Shown here: one piece after another, positions 1 through 5,825 of the stretch | Numbering within the stretch: the stretch's first letter is position 1 | Layout: every line of letters begins with the position of its first letter | NCBI GenBank assembly: GCA_030146385.1 | Contig: JASLBX010000018.1 | Span: forward strand, 1 to 9,736 | Direction: 5' to 3' | DNA: 9,736 nucleotides | Source: Jiangellaceae bacterium | GTDB lineage: Bacteria; Actinomycetota; Actinomycetes; Jiangellales; Jiangellaceae | Program-made: the position numbers and the translations under genes | Notes under the pieces: model-generated | Databases searched by the model: none | Seen by the model: the letters and a program-made list of their open reading frames with translations, nothing else | Told to the model about the DNA's origin: nothing

Positions 1-67
1 AGGTCAGCTTGCCGTCGAACGCCAAGTCGGAATTGGTGATGCCTGGCTTCGGGCTGTTCGCGAGCAG
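1..67 (-). pseudogene. Fragment resembling an LVIVD-repeat protein, running off the left edge
   Basis: Reading leftward, the frame ending at base 2 gives LLANSPKPGITNSDLAFDGK. This resembles the segment 'LLAN-PK--...NSDLAFWGK' that I associate with secreted LVIVD-repeat (beta-propeller-like) proteins of actinobacteria. Third positions in this short stretch are mostly G or C, as expected for real coding DNA. Upstream in the same frame, from about base 70 to 204, the codons look non-coding (CCT, AGT, CGA, GGT) and there is no ATG, GTG or TTG before the sigma gene's stop. No signal peptide is visible. It is therefore either a 5'-truncated remnant or a gene whose true start I cannot place; the body lies outside the window. 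The family assignment is from memory and rests on about 20 residues. Confidence 0.35.
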
Positions 68-119
68 ACCTCGAGGCCTCGGGACACTGAGAAAGTCAGG
101 GCCGCCCCCCTGTGGTCGG

Positions 120-139
120 GGCGCGCGCCGCAGCGCGCC
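120..139 (-). terminator. GC-only hairpin downstream of the sigma gene, possible weak terminator
   Basis: GGCGCGC (120-126) and GCGCGCC (133-139) form a perfect 7-bp inverted repeat with a 6-nt loop, about 65 bp past the stop of the minus-strand sigma gene. No T-run follows on the minus strand, so it is not a canonical intrinsic terminator. In DNA this GC-rich such a stem could arise by chance. The rest of 68-204 shows nothing else I can support. Confidence 0.25.
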
Positions 140-204
140 GGCATCCCCTGCAACGTACGACCGCTTCGTGACCTCGTCAATGGCCTTCCTGGCCCGGTGG
201 CCAA

Positions 205-1473
205 TCAGCCGTCCGGCTCCAGCCGGGTGGTCTGGACGGCGGCGAGCCGACGCCGGAGATAGGTCCGTTCTACGTCGTTGCCGACGAAGTCGAGTGCCAG
301 CTGGTAAGCCTGCGCCGCCTCGTCCAGGCGTCCCAGGTCTTCGAGGAACCGGGCCCTCGCGGCGGGTAGCAGGTGATACCGCTGAAGTTGCGGAACCTGG
401 GCAAGATCGTCCAACAACTCCAGACCAGCCGCCGGCCCGCGGGCCATGCCCACGGCCACGGCCCGGTTCAACTCGAGCAGTGGCGACGGCGCCACGGCTC
501 GCAGCACGTCGTACAGCGCCACGATCTGAAGCCAGTCGGTCGCCTCGAACGATGGCGCCTCGTCATGCACAGCGGCGATCGCAGCCTGCAGCGCATATGG
601 CCCCGGCTGTCCGCCGGGCAGTGCCCGCTCCAGCAAGCGGCGGCCCTCTTCGATCTTCGTCCGGTCCCAGCGGGTCCGGTCTTGATCGGCGAGCAGTACC
701 AAGCCGCCAGAGTCGTCGAGACGGGCGTCCCGGCGCGCGTCGACCAGGAGCAACAGCGCGAGCAGACCAGCCACCTCCCGTTCGGCGGGCAGTAGATCGC
801 GCAGAATGCGGGCGAGCCGGATCGCCTCGTCGGCAAGGTCGGGACGAATCAGCGTCGCGCCCCGGCTCGCCGCGTACGCCTCGGTGAACACGACATAGAT
901 CACGCTGAGCACAGCAGGCAGCCGGCCGGGCCACTCGTGAACACCCGGCACTCGGTACGGAATCCCCGCGTCCTGGATCTTCCGCTTCGCGCGGGTCAGC
1001 CGCTGGGCCATCGTCTTCTCGGGGACGAGGAACGCCCGGGCCACCTCGGCCGTCGACAATCCGGCCAGGTAGCGCAGTGTCAGTGCCACCCGTCCGTCCA
1101 TGGGCAAGGCAGGGTGGCAGCACGTGAAAAACAGCCGGAGCCGGTCGTCCTCGATCGGCATCGCGTCCGCGGCAGGACGATGCTCAGCATCAGCTCGCGA
1201 CGCCTCGACCCTCAGCACCGAGAGCTTCGCAGCATAGGTCTGCCGTCGGCGGAGCAGGTCGACGGCTCGCCGCCGGGCGGTCGTCAATAGCCAGGCACCC
1301 GGTCGGTCAGGCACTCCGTCGACCGGCCACCGCTCCACGGCGACAGCGATGGCGTCGGCGGCGACCTCCTCGGCAAGGTCGAGGTCGCCGAGCCACCGGA
1401 CGAGAGTCGCGAGCAGCCGGCCCCACTCCTCACGGAAGACCGCTTCGACGGCGCCGGCCGCCCGCTCCTTCAC
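205..1473 (-). CDS. ECF42-type RNA polymerase sigma factor with C-terminal DUF6596/TPR-like extension
   Basis: A 422-residue ECF sigma factor that should direct RNA polymerase to a small regulon. Sigma region 2 lies at about residues 10-80 (DLAEEVAADA, then RPGAWLLTTARRRAVDLLRR). Sigma region 4 lies at about 110-168 (LRLFFTCCHPAL, LTLRYLAGLSTAEVARAFLV, MAQRLTRAKRKI). The long extension, about 180-410, is the DUF6596 region plus a TPR-like end (PLLELNRAVAVGMARGP; LGRLDEAAQAYQLAL) that defines ECF42. Ordinary ECF factors are near 170-200 residues. Members of this group lack a cognate anti-sigma factor, and the C-terminal extension is thought to control activity. The GTG start at 1473 lies 10 bp after the stop of the DGPF gene, the usual ECF42 partner, so the two are probably co-transcribed. 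A weak Shine-Dalgarno (TAAGG) overlaps the upstream stop. The gene looks intact. Confidence 0.95.
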   Translation of the reverse strand: MKERAAGAVEAVFREEWGRLLATLVRWLGDLDLAEEVAADAIAVAVERWPVDGVPDRPGAWLLTTARRRAVDLLRRRQTYAAKLSVLRVEASRADAEHRPAADAMPIEDDRLRLFFTCCHPALPMDGRVALTLRYLAGLSTAEVARAFLVPEKTMAQRLTRAKRKIQDAGIPYRVPGVHEWPGRLPAVLSVIYVVFTEAYAASRGATLIRPDLADEAIRLARILRDLLPAEREVAGLLALLLLVDARRDARLDDSGGLVLLADQDRTRWDRTKIEEGRRLLERALPGGQPGPYALQAAIAAVHDEAPSFEATDWLQIVALYDVLRAVAPSPLLELNRAVAVGMARGPAAGLELLDDLAQVPQLQRYHLLPAARARFLEDLGRLDEAAQAYQLALDFVGNDVERTYLRRRLAAVQTTRLEPDG

Positions 1474-1483
1474 GGCGTAGGCC

Positions 1484-1843
1484 TTACTGCTCGGGCGTGT
1501 CGAACTCCATCACCGGGCGTACCTCCATCGACCCGTACTTTGCGCCCGGGGACTTGGCGGCCCAGTCGAGTGCAGTGTCGAGGTCCGGCGCGTCGATCAG
1601 GTAGTAGCCGCCGAGGACCTCGCGAGTCTCGGCGAACGGCCCGTCCGTGACGACGCGCTCGTCACCCTTGAGCCGGACCGTCGTCGCGGTCTGGGACGGC
1701 TGCAGCGCGTCTCCAGCCAGGTAGAAGCCGGATTCCTTGATCGCGGCGTCGTAGGCGAACCACTCCGCCATCACGGCGTCGATCTCCTCCTGCGACGGCG
1801 GCGCGACTGGCTCCTCGCCGTAAATCAGCAACATGTAACGCAT
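1484..1843 (-). CDS. YciI-family DGPF-domain protein, ECF42 partner
   Basis: A 119-residue small soluble protein of the YCII-related/DGPF family. The start MRYMLLIYGEE and the signature DGPFAETREVLGGYYLID (67-84) are diagnostic. The later segment DTALDWAAKSPG is also typical of the fold. YciI relatives adopt a ferredoxin-like alpha/beta fold. The biochemical role of DGPF proteins is not firmly known, but they are the conserved neighbours and direct targets of ECF42 sigma factors. The ATG at 1843 is preceded on the minus strand by GAAGGAGGG (1856-1848), a strong Shine-Dalgarno with 4-nt spacing, so the start is secure. It is first in a two-gene unit with the sigma gene, downstream of the candidate ECF42 promoter at 1893-1919. 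Confidence 0.95.
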   Translation of the reverse strand: MRYMLLIYGEEPVAPPSQEEIDAVMAEWFAYDAAIKESGFYLAGDALQPSQTATTVRLKGDERVVTDGPFAETREVLGGYYLIDAPDLDTALDWAAKSPGAKYGSMEVRPVMEFDTPEQ

Positions 1844-1892
1844 CTGGCCCTCCTTCGGTTCGTGGGCGGCACCGTGCCCCCTTCATCATGAC

Positions 1893-1919
1893 GACGAACA
1901 GGGACAACTGTCGTCGACA
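1893..1919 (-). promoter_or_regulatory. Candidate ECF42-dependent promoter of the DGPF-sigma unit
   Basis: On the minus strand TGTCGA (1919-1914) is followed after exactly 17 nt by CGTC (1896-1893). As I recall the published ECF42 target motif, it is TGTCGA at -35 and CGA/TC at -10, so both halves fit. A transcript starting about 7 nt past the -10 would have a leader of roughly 40 nt before the DGPF start codon, with a good Shine-Dalgarno inside it. The site lies wholly in the 103-bp gap between the DUF427 stop and the DGPF start. This implies positive autoregulation of the sigma factor. Confidence 0.7.
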
Positions 1920-1920
1920 G
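1908..1920. repeat. 13-bp palindrome overlapping the -35 element
   Basis: CTGTCG-T-CGACAG is a perfect inverted repeat around one central base. It contains the whole TGTCGA -35 candidate on the minus strand. It could be an operator for a dimeric regulator, or simply a consequence of the -35 motif plus chance. Confidence 0.4.
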
Positions 1921-1946
1921 CCGTCAGGAAGTTGCCGGACCTAGGG

Positions 1947-2747
1947 CTACTCCATCCGCCGTCCATCCACGTGGATCTCGACGCTCTCGCCGGAGTAGCA
2001 CAGGTGGTTCTTGGCCTTGAGCGCGTTCTCCAGCGGCTCCGGGTAGAACCACACCGCGTCCTGGATGCTCCGATCCCCAACGCGGAGCGTGTGATACGAC
2101 GCGCGGCCCTTGTACGGGCAGACCGTGTGCGTGGCGCTCGGCTCCAAGAAGTCGCGGCGGACATCATCGACTGGGATGTAGTAGCGGTTCGGCAGGCCGG
2201 TCTCCGACAGCAACGCCAGACGATCGGTGTCTGCGACGACCTCTCCGTCAACGACAACGCGGACGTGCCTGCGCGAGTGCCGCGCGTCGACCCGGTGATA
2301 GGGGTCGCGGAAATGACCGTCGATCTCCTCGTCCTCGTCGAACCACGCCTCCATCGCGCCGAACTCGACTGCGAGGTACCCGCGCAGCCACCGCGCCTCG
2401 TCTGTCGGTTCGTGGTACTCCCACACGGCGTTCTCAGCCACGCGGTCGCCTGCTCGCAAGGACCAGTACGCCGCGTCGCCCTTGAACGGGCAGTGCGTCG
2501 TGTGCTCGGAAGGCTCTAGCATCTCAGCCCGGATGTCTTCACGCGGGACATACAACTGAGGCAGGTACTCGGTCTCGTGCAGCAGCATCCCGCGCGTGCT
2601 GTCCAGTGCCGTCTGGTGGCCGAACAGCGCGCGTACTCGGCGCGGGAACTCGGTGAACAGCAGCCGGTGATCTGGACCGTCGATCCGGTAGTTGACGGTG
2701 TGTGGCGCCTTGGCGGCGAGTGGGCCGTCGGACAGTGTCAGCGTCAT
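1947..2747 (-). CDS. Tandem DUF427 domain protein
   Basis: A 266-residue protein made of two DUF427 (NTP_transf_9-like) domains, at about residues 25-145 and 148-264. Each carries the family's hallmark: CPFKGDAAYW (86-95) and CPYKGRASYH (210-219). Domain 2 also has VRVVVDGEVVADT...LLSETGLPNRYYIPVDDVR, close to the family consensus. DUF427 proteins form small beta-rich folds with no well-established enzymatic role. Two-domain versions are common in actinobacteria, so the duplication is not unusual. An upstream ATG at 2789 would add 14 residues. I chose 2747 because AAAGGAGGAG (2763-2754) sits 6 nt before it and homology begins after it. It is the only gene in its unit and is divergent from the DUF3105 gene. 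The sequence gives no specific clue to substrate. Confidence 0.9.
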   Translation of the reverse strand: MTLTLSDGPLAAKAPHTVNYRIDGPDHRLLFTEFPRRVRALFGHQTALDSTRGMLLHETEYLPQLYVPREDIRAEMLEPSEHTTHCPFKGDAAYWSLRAGDRVAENAVWEYHEPTDEARWLRGYLAVEFGAMEAWFDEDEEIDGHFRDPYHRVDARHSRRHVRVVVDGEVVADTDRLALLSETGLPNRYYIPVDDVRRDFLEPSATHTVCPYKGRASYHTLRVGDRSIQDAVWFYPEPLENALKAKNHLCYSGESVEIHVDGRRME

Positions 2748-2753
2748 GGGGTG

Positions 2754-2763
2754 CTCCTCCTTT
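2754..2763 (-). promoter_or_regulatory. Strong ribosome-binding site that fixes the DUF427 start
   Basis: On the minus strand AAAGGAGGAG ends 6 nt before the ATG at 2747. This near-perfect anti-16S match favours 2747 over the in-frame ATG at 2789. Confidence 0.85.
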
Positions 2764-2793
2764 CCATGTTGGGCCGCTACCCATGACATCCAG

Positions 2794-2811
2794 CCGTAAC
2801 CTCGCCGTTAC
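2794..2811. repeat. Paired CCGTAAC / CCGTTAC elements in the divergent promoter region
   Basis: CCGTAAC (2794-2800) and CCGTTAC (2805-2811) are near-identical direct copies spaced 11 bp, about one helical turn. Their cores GTAAC and GTTAC also form an inverted repeat with a 6-nt spacer. They lie about 50 bp upstream of the DUF427 start and 85 bp upstream of the DUF3105 start. A regulator-binding site is plausible but no regulator gene is adjacent. Confidence 0.35.
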
Positions 2812-2820
2812 AGCGACGCT

Positions 2821-2861
2821 GATCGTGGTTGCCCTAACAGTCGTTGCTTGATCGTGCTTGC
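2821..2861. repeat. Direct repeat GATCGTGsTTGC, two copies
   Basis: GATCGTGGTTGC (2821-2832) and GATCGTGCTTGC (2850-2861) match at 11 of 12 positions, 29 bp apart. A further TTGCTTG lies between them at 2844-2850. They sit immediately upstream of, and partly over, the proposed -35 of the DUF3105 promoter, where an activator or repressor could bind. Confidence 0.4.
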
Positions 2862-2888
2862 TTACCGCTAGCTGTGTCGCGCTACCTT
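2858..2888 (+). promoter_or_regulatory. Candidate promoter giving a leaderless DUF3105 mRNA
   Basis: TTGCTT (2858-2863) and TACCTT (2883-2888, fits TAnnnT) are separated by 19 nt. The expected start point, about 7 nt past the -10, is the GTG start codon at 2896. There is no Shine-Dalgarno before that GTG, as expected for a leaderless transcript, which is common in actinobacteria. The 19-nt spacer is longer than ideal. Confidence 0.45.
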
Positions 2889-2895
2889 TGGCCGC

Positions 2896-3561
2896 GTGAG
2901 TAAGGGTGGGAAGCAAAAGCAGGCCGCACGCGCCGCGCAGAGCAGGGCCGCGAAGCAGAAGCAGGCTGAACGGGCCGCGCAACGCAAGGCAGAGCGCGAT
3001 CGCATCAAGCGGCGTCAGCGGGTACGTCGGTACGGCATCATCGGGTTGATCGTTGTCCTGCTCGGTGGCGCGCTGACCGCAGCCATCATTGCGGACCGGC
3101 GGGAGGCCAGCCAGATCGAGGGCCTGCAGAATTTCAGCGGTATGAGTCGCGACCACACCGAAGAACCGGTCGAATACGACGAGGCCCCGCCGGTGGGCGG
3201 CGCTCATTCGGCAACCCCCATGACGTGCGGTATCTACTCGGAGCCGGTCCCTGACGAGAACGCCGTCCACTCACTGGAGCACGGAGCGGTATGGATCACC
3301 TACCAGCCCGATCTCCCAGAAGCAGAAGTTCAAGCTCTCGAGGACTTCGTCCGGTCGCAATCGTCGGCCGATCAGAACCACATCCTGCTCAGCCCGCACG
3401 AAGGGCTGCCCGGACCGGTGGTGGCTTCCGCATGGGAACGGCAGGTCGCCTTGTTCGGCTCCGCCGATCCACGGTTGGAACAGTTCACCAGCCGTTTCGT
3501 CCGAGGCGGTCAGGCGCCGGAGGCGGGAGCAGCGTGCGAGGGCGTGACCATGAACCAGTAG
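2896..3561 (+). CDS. Membrane-anchored DUF3105 protein
   Basis: A 221-residue single-pass membrane protein. Residues 1-45 are strongly basic and repetitive: KQKQAARAAQ (6-15) and KQKQAERAAQ (20-29). One hydrophobic helix follows at about 47-66 (YGIIGLIVVLLGGALTAAII). The rest should lie outside the membrane. It carries the DUF3105 signature: APPVGGAHSATPMTCGIY (97-114) and HSLEHGAVWITYQP (125-138), rich in conserved histidines that could bind metal. Cys111 and Cys214 may form an external disulfide. The function of DUF3105 is unknown to me; the His/Glu clusters suggest a metal-binding or hydrolase-like surface domain, but this is inference. The GTG start is chosen because the next in-frame Met lies beyond the membrane helix. 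Its stop is 3 bp from the stop of the convergent peroxiredoxin gene, with no visible terminator between. Confidence 0.9.
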   Translation: MSKGGKQKQAARAAQSRAAKQKQAERAAQRKAERDRIKRRQRVRRYGIIGLIVVLLGGALTAAIIADRREASQIEGLQNFSGMSRDHTEEPVEYDEAPPVGGAHSATPMTCGIYSEPVPDENAVHSLEHGAVWITYQPDLPEAEVQALEDFVRSQSSADQNHILLSPHEGLPGPVVASAWERQVALFGSADPRLEQFTSRFVRGGQAPEAGAACEGVTMNQ

Positions 3562-3564
3562 CCG

Positions 3565-4035
3565 TCACGAATCGGCGGTGAGCTGGTTGACCACCTCGAG
3601 CGCGCCGTCTACATGGCCGCCGATGTTGGTCATGGACGAGAACACGTGGCGAATAACGCCATCCCGGTCGATCACGTAGGTGACGCGACCTGGTAGCACA
3701 CCGAAGCTCGACTTCACGCCATAGCTCTTCCGTGCCTGGCCGTCCTCGTCACTGACGAGGGCGAAGGGCACCCGGTGTGCTGTGCCGAACCGCTCATGCG
3801 AATCCACCGAATCGGAGCTGACGCCGATCACCTCGGCGCCGGCGTCGGTGAACACCTCGTAGCTGTCGCGGAACGCGCACGCTTCGGCCGTGCAGCCAGG
3901 CGTGTCGTCCTTTGGATAGAAGTACAGGACGACGACGCGCTTGCCGCGGTAGTCACTGAGCCGGACAGTCTCACCTGTCTGGGCCGGCAGCTCGAAGTCT
4001 GGTGCCTTGTCGCCCACATCAATCCTGGTTGCCAT
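3565..4035 (-). CDS. bcp: Peroxiredoxin, Bcp/PrxQ type (thioredoxin-dependent thiol peroxidase)
   Basis: A 156-residue cytoplasmic AhpC/TSA-fold peroxidase, full length for the Bcp/PrxQ family. It reduces H2O2 and organic hydroperoxides using thioredoxin or a similar thiol donor. The active site YFYPKDDTPGCTAEACAFRD (39-57) places the peroxidatic Cys48 after PxxxTPGC and a resolving Cys53 five residues later, the atypical 2-Cys arrangement. Family segments GDKAPDFELPAQTGETVRLSD and VIGVSSDSVDSHERF are present, as is the late catalytic Arg region (LPGRVTYVIDRDG). The ATG at 4035 begins MATRIDVGDKAPDF, as expected. The gene has no Shine-Dalgarno; a -10-like hexamer lies 6 nt upstream, suggesting leaderless mRNA. 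It is divergent from the TrxR-like/cyclase operon, with about 74 bp shared between them. Confidence 0.95.
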   Translation of the reverse strand: MATRIDVGDKAPDFELPAQTGETVRLSDYRGKRVVVLYFYPKDDTPGCTAEACAFRDSYEVFTDAGAEVIGVSSDSVDSHERFGTAHRVPFALVSDEDGQARKSYGVKSSFGVLPGRVTYVIDRDGVIRHVFSSMTNIGGHVDGALEVVNQLTADS

Positions 4036-4041
4036 ACGTCG

Positions 4042-4047
4042 AATCTA
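4042..4047 (-). promoter_or_regulatory. -10-like hexamer of the peroxiredoxin gene (leaderless start)
   Basis: On the minus strand TAGATT ends 6 nt before the ATG at 4035, so a transcript would begin at or next to the start codon. It matches TATAAT at 4 of 6 positions including both invariant ends. I see no convincing -35 at the right distance, so an alternative sigma factor or activator may be used. Confidence 0.45.
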
Positions 4048-4068
4048 TCCGCCCACGATTACAGGCCG

Positions 4069-4105
4069 TACACTCCAGTCAGACCGCATCAGCTGTCGAG
4101 GGGGG
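4069..4105 (+). promoter_or_regulatory. -10-like hexamer and ribosome-binding site of the TrxR-like/cyclase operon
   Basis: TACACT (4069-4074) matches TATAAT at 4 of 6 positions and would start a leader of about 30 nt. GAGGGGGG (4098-4105) follows, with 4 nt before the ATG at 4110. No clear -35 is visible. The region overlaps the upstream side of the divergent peroxiredoxin promoter, so one regulator could act on both. Confidence 0.45.
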
Positions 4106-4109
4106 CAGC

Positions 4110-5825
4110 ATGATTTCAGCAATTTCTGGCCGTCCGGTGCTGTTCGTCGTGGACGACGACGCCGCGTCGAACGAGCGCATATGCGGACAGCTCGCACGCC
4201 GGTACGGCAACGATTACGACATCCTGAGTGCGCAGTCAACCTCAGCCGGGCTGGAAACACTGGCCCGGCTCGGCGACGACGGCGCCGCGGTCGCACTCGT
4301 GTTGTGCAACCGGGCGGAGACCAGCAGCGGCGGTGACGACTTCTTCAGCCGAGTGCGTGTACTCCACCCCGAAACCAAGCGCGTCCTGCTCGTGGAATGG
4401 GGGGCTTGGGCAGATCGAGCAACGGCTGACACGATCCATCGGCTCATGGCGCTCGGCGAGATCGACTACTACGGGATCAAGCCTTGGCGCTCACCGGACG
4501 AGTACTTCCACCGCACGATCACCGAGTTTCTGCTCGAGTGGGAGCGCTCGGTGTCGACCGCACGACGAGAGGTGACGATCGTCGGTGCGCAGTGGTCATC
4601 GCGGTCCCATGAATTGCGCAGCCTGCTCGTCCGCAATGGGGTTCCCCATGTCTTCCACGACAGCGCGAGCCCAACGGGCCGGGAACTGTTGACGGAGGCC
4701 GGGCAGTCCGCAGTCGACAGGCCGGTCGTCCTGCTGCATGACGGCCGGGTGCTGGTCGACCCGTCCAACACCGAGCTCGTCGCGGCGTATGGCGTCAGCA
4801 CTGAACTGCGCACCGACGCAACCGCGGACTTCGATCTGATCATCGTCGGTGCCGGACCAGCCGGTCTTGCGGCCGCGGTGTACGCATCGTCGGAGGGTTT
4901 GCGCACGCTCGTCGTCGAAAGGGAGTCGATCGGCGGTCAGGCCGGGTCGAGCTCGCTGATCCGCAACTACCTGGGCTTCCCTCGGGGTGTCACCGGGGCA
5001 GAGCTCGCCCAACGGGCTTACCAGCAGGCATGGGTCTTCGGGACGACATTCCTGCTGACGCGTGAGGTGACCGAGCTCAAGAGCATGCCCAAGTGGCACG
5101 TCCTGCGCACGCTCGACGGAACCGAGGTTCGGTCACGCGCGGTGGTGCTCGCCACCGGAGTCAGCTACCGGCGGCTCGGGGTGCCCGAGCTTGAGGCGTT
5201 CGAGGGAGCCGGCGTCTACTACGGCGCGTCAGTGTCGGAGGCGCGGGCGCTGGTCGGCGCGGAGGCGTACGTGGTCGGAGGTGGCAACTCGGCCGGCCAG
5301 GCCGCGCTGCACCTCGCCCGCTACGCGCGCACTGTCACGCTGCTCGTCCGTGGGGCGACGCTGGCCGACAGCATGTCGCAGTACCTGATCGATCAGATTG
5401 ACGCGGCCGGAATCAAGGTCTGGTTCAACACTGAAGTGATCGGCGGTGGTGGGGATGCCCGCTTGGAGTGGTTGACGCTCCGCGACCGGCGGACGGGAGA
5501 CACCCGCCGCGAGATCGCGGGTGGTCTTTTCGTCCTCATCGGTGCTTCGCCGCGTACGGGCTGGTTGCCTGAGCAGATCGAGCGCGACAAATGGGGTTAC
5601 GTCTTCACCGGCCCTGACGTCGTGAGCAGTCACGCTGCGAGCCGGTGGCCGTTGCACCGGACCCCGTTGATGCTGGAGACGTGCGTACCCGGCATTTTTG
5701 CCGTGGGCGACGCTCGGCGGCGGTCGGTGAAGCGGGTCGCTTCTGCGGTCGGCGAGGGCTCGGTCGTGATCCAGCAGGTCCACGAATTCCTGGCGTCGTC
5801 GGCTGACGGTGCGGAGAAGGGATGA
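4110..5825 (+). CDS. Fused pseudo-receiver / Grx-like / thioredoxin-reductase-like flavoprotein lacking catalytic cysteines
   Basis: A 571-residue protein with three modules. Residues 8-147 are a response-regulator-like receiver: acidic pocket DDD 15-17 and Lys124 in IDYYGIKPW are kept, but Asn67 occupies the phosphoacceptor Asp site and Val95 the usual Thr/Ser. Residues 154-230 resemble the glutaredoxin/thioredoxin-like insert of this family (WSSRSHELRSLLVRNGVPHV), without a CxxC. Residues 240-565 are a TrxB-like reductase: FAD motif GAGPAG (247-252), GGQAG (275-279), NAD(P)H motif GGGNSAG (390-396) and closing GIFAVGDA (528-535). The position of TrxB's CATC reads YGASVS (371-376), so no redox disulfide. 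Only three Cys exist (25, 66, 525). It resembles 'fused response regulator/thioredoxin-disulfide reductase' proteins, but canonical TrxR activity is unlikely; NAD(P)H sensing through FAD is an inference. The ATG at 4110 has a ribosome-binding site; an in-frame ATG at 4002 lies inside the peroxiredoxin gene. It overlaps the cyclase gene by 4 bp. Confidence 0.9.
   Translation: MISAISGRPVLFVVDDDAASNERICGQLARRYGNDYDILSAQSTSAGLETLARLGDDGAAVALVLCNRAETSSGGDDFFSRVRVLHPETKRVLLVEWGAWADRATADTIHRLMALGEIDYYGIKPWRSPDEYFHRTITEFLLEWERSVSTARREVTIVGAQWSSRSHELRSLLVRNGVPHVFHDSASPTGRELLTEAGQSAVDRPVVLLHDGRVLVDPSNTELVAAYGVSTELRTDATADFDLIIVGAGPAGLAAAVYASSEGLRTLVVERESIGGQAGSSSLIRNYLGFPRGVTGAELAQRAYQQAWVFGTTFLLTREVTELKSMPKWHVLRTLDGTEVRSRAVVLATGVSYRRLGVPELEAFEGAGVYYGASVSEARALVGAEAYVVGGGNSAGQAALHLARYARTVTLLVRGATLADSMSQYLIDQIDAAGIKVWFNTEVIGGGGDARLEWLTLRDRRTGDTRREIAGGLFVLIGASPRTGWLPEQIERDKWGYVFTGPDVVSSHAASRWPLHRTPLMLETCVPGIFAVGDARRRSVKRVASAVGEGSVVIQQVHEFLASSADGAEKG

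Noticed and set aside
9..887. 292-codon plus-strand frame opposite the sigma gene
   Set aside because: Arg/Pro/Ala-rich antisense shadow of the ECF42 gene with no domain.
4094..4099. TGTCGA on the plus strand as a second ECF42 -35 element
   Set aside because: No CGA/TC follows at about 17 nt, and the position overlaps the ribosome-binding site and start of the TrxR-like gene, too late for a promoter of that gene.
4002..4109. Upstream 36-codon extension of the TrxR-like protein
   Set aside because: It would overlap the peroxiredoxin gene and both promoters, has no similarity to receiver domains, and ATG 4110 has a clear ribosome-binding site.
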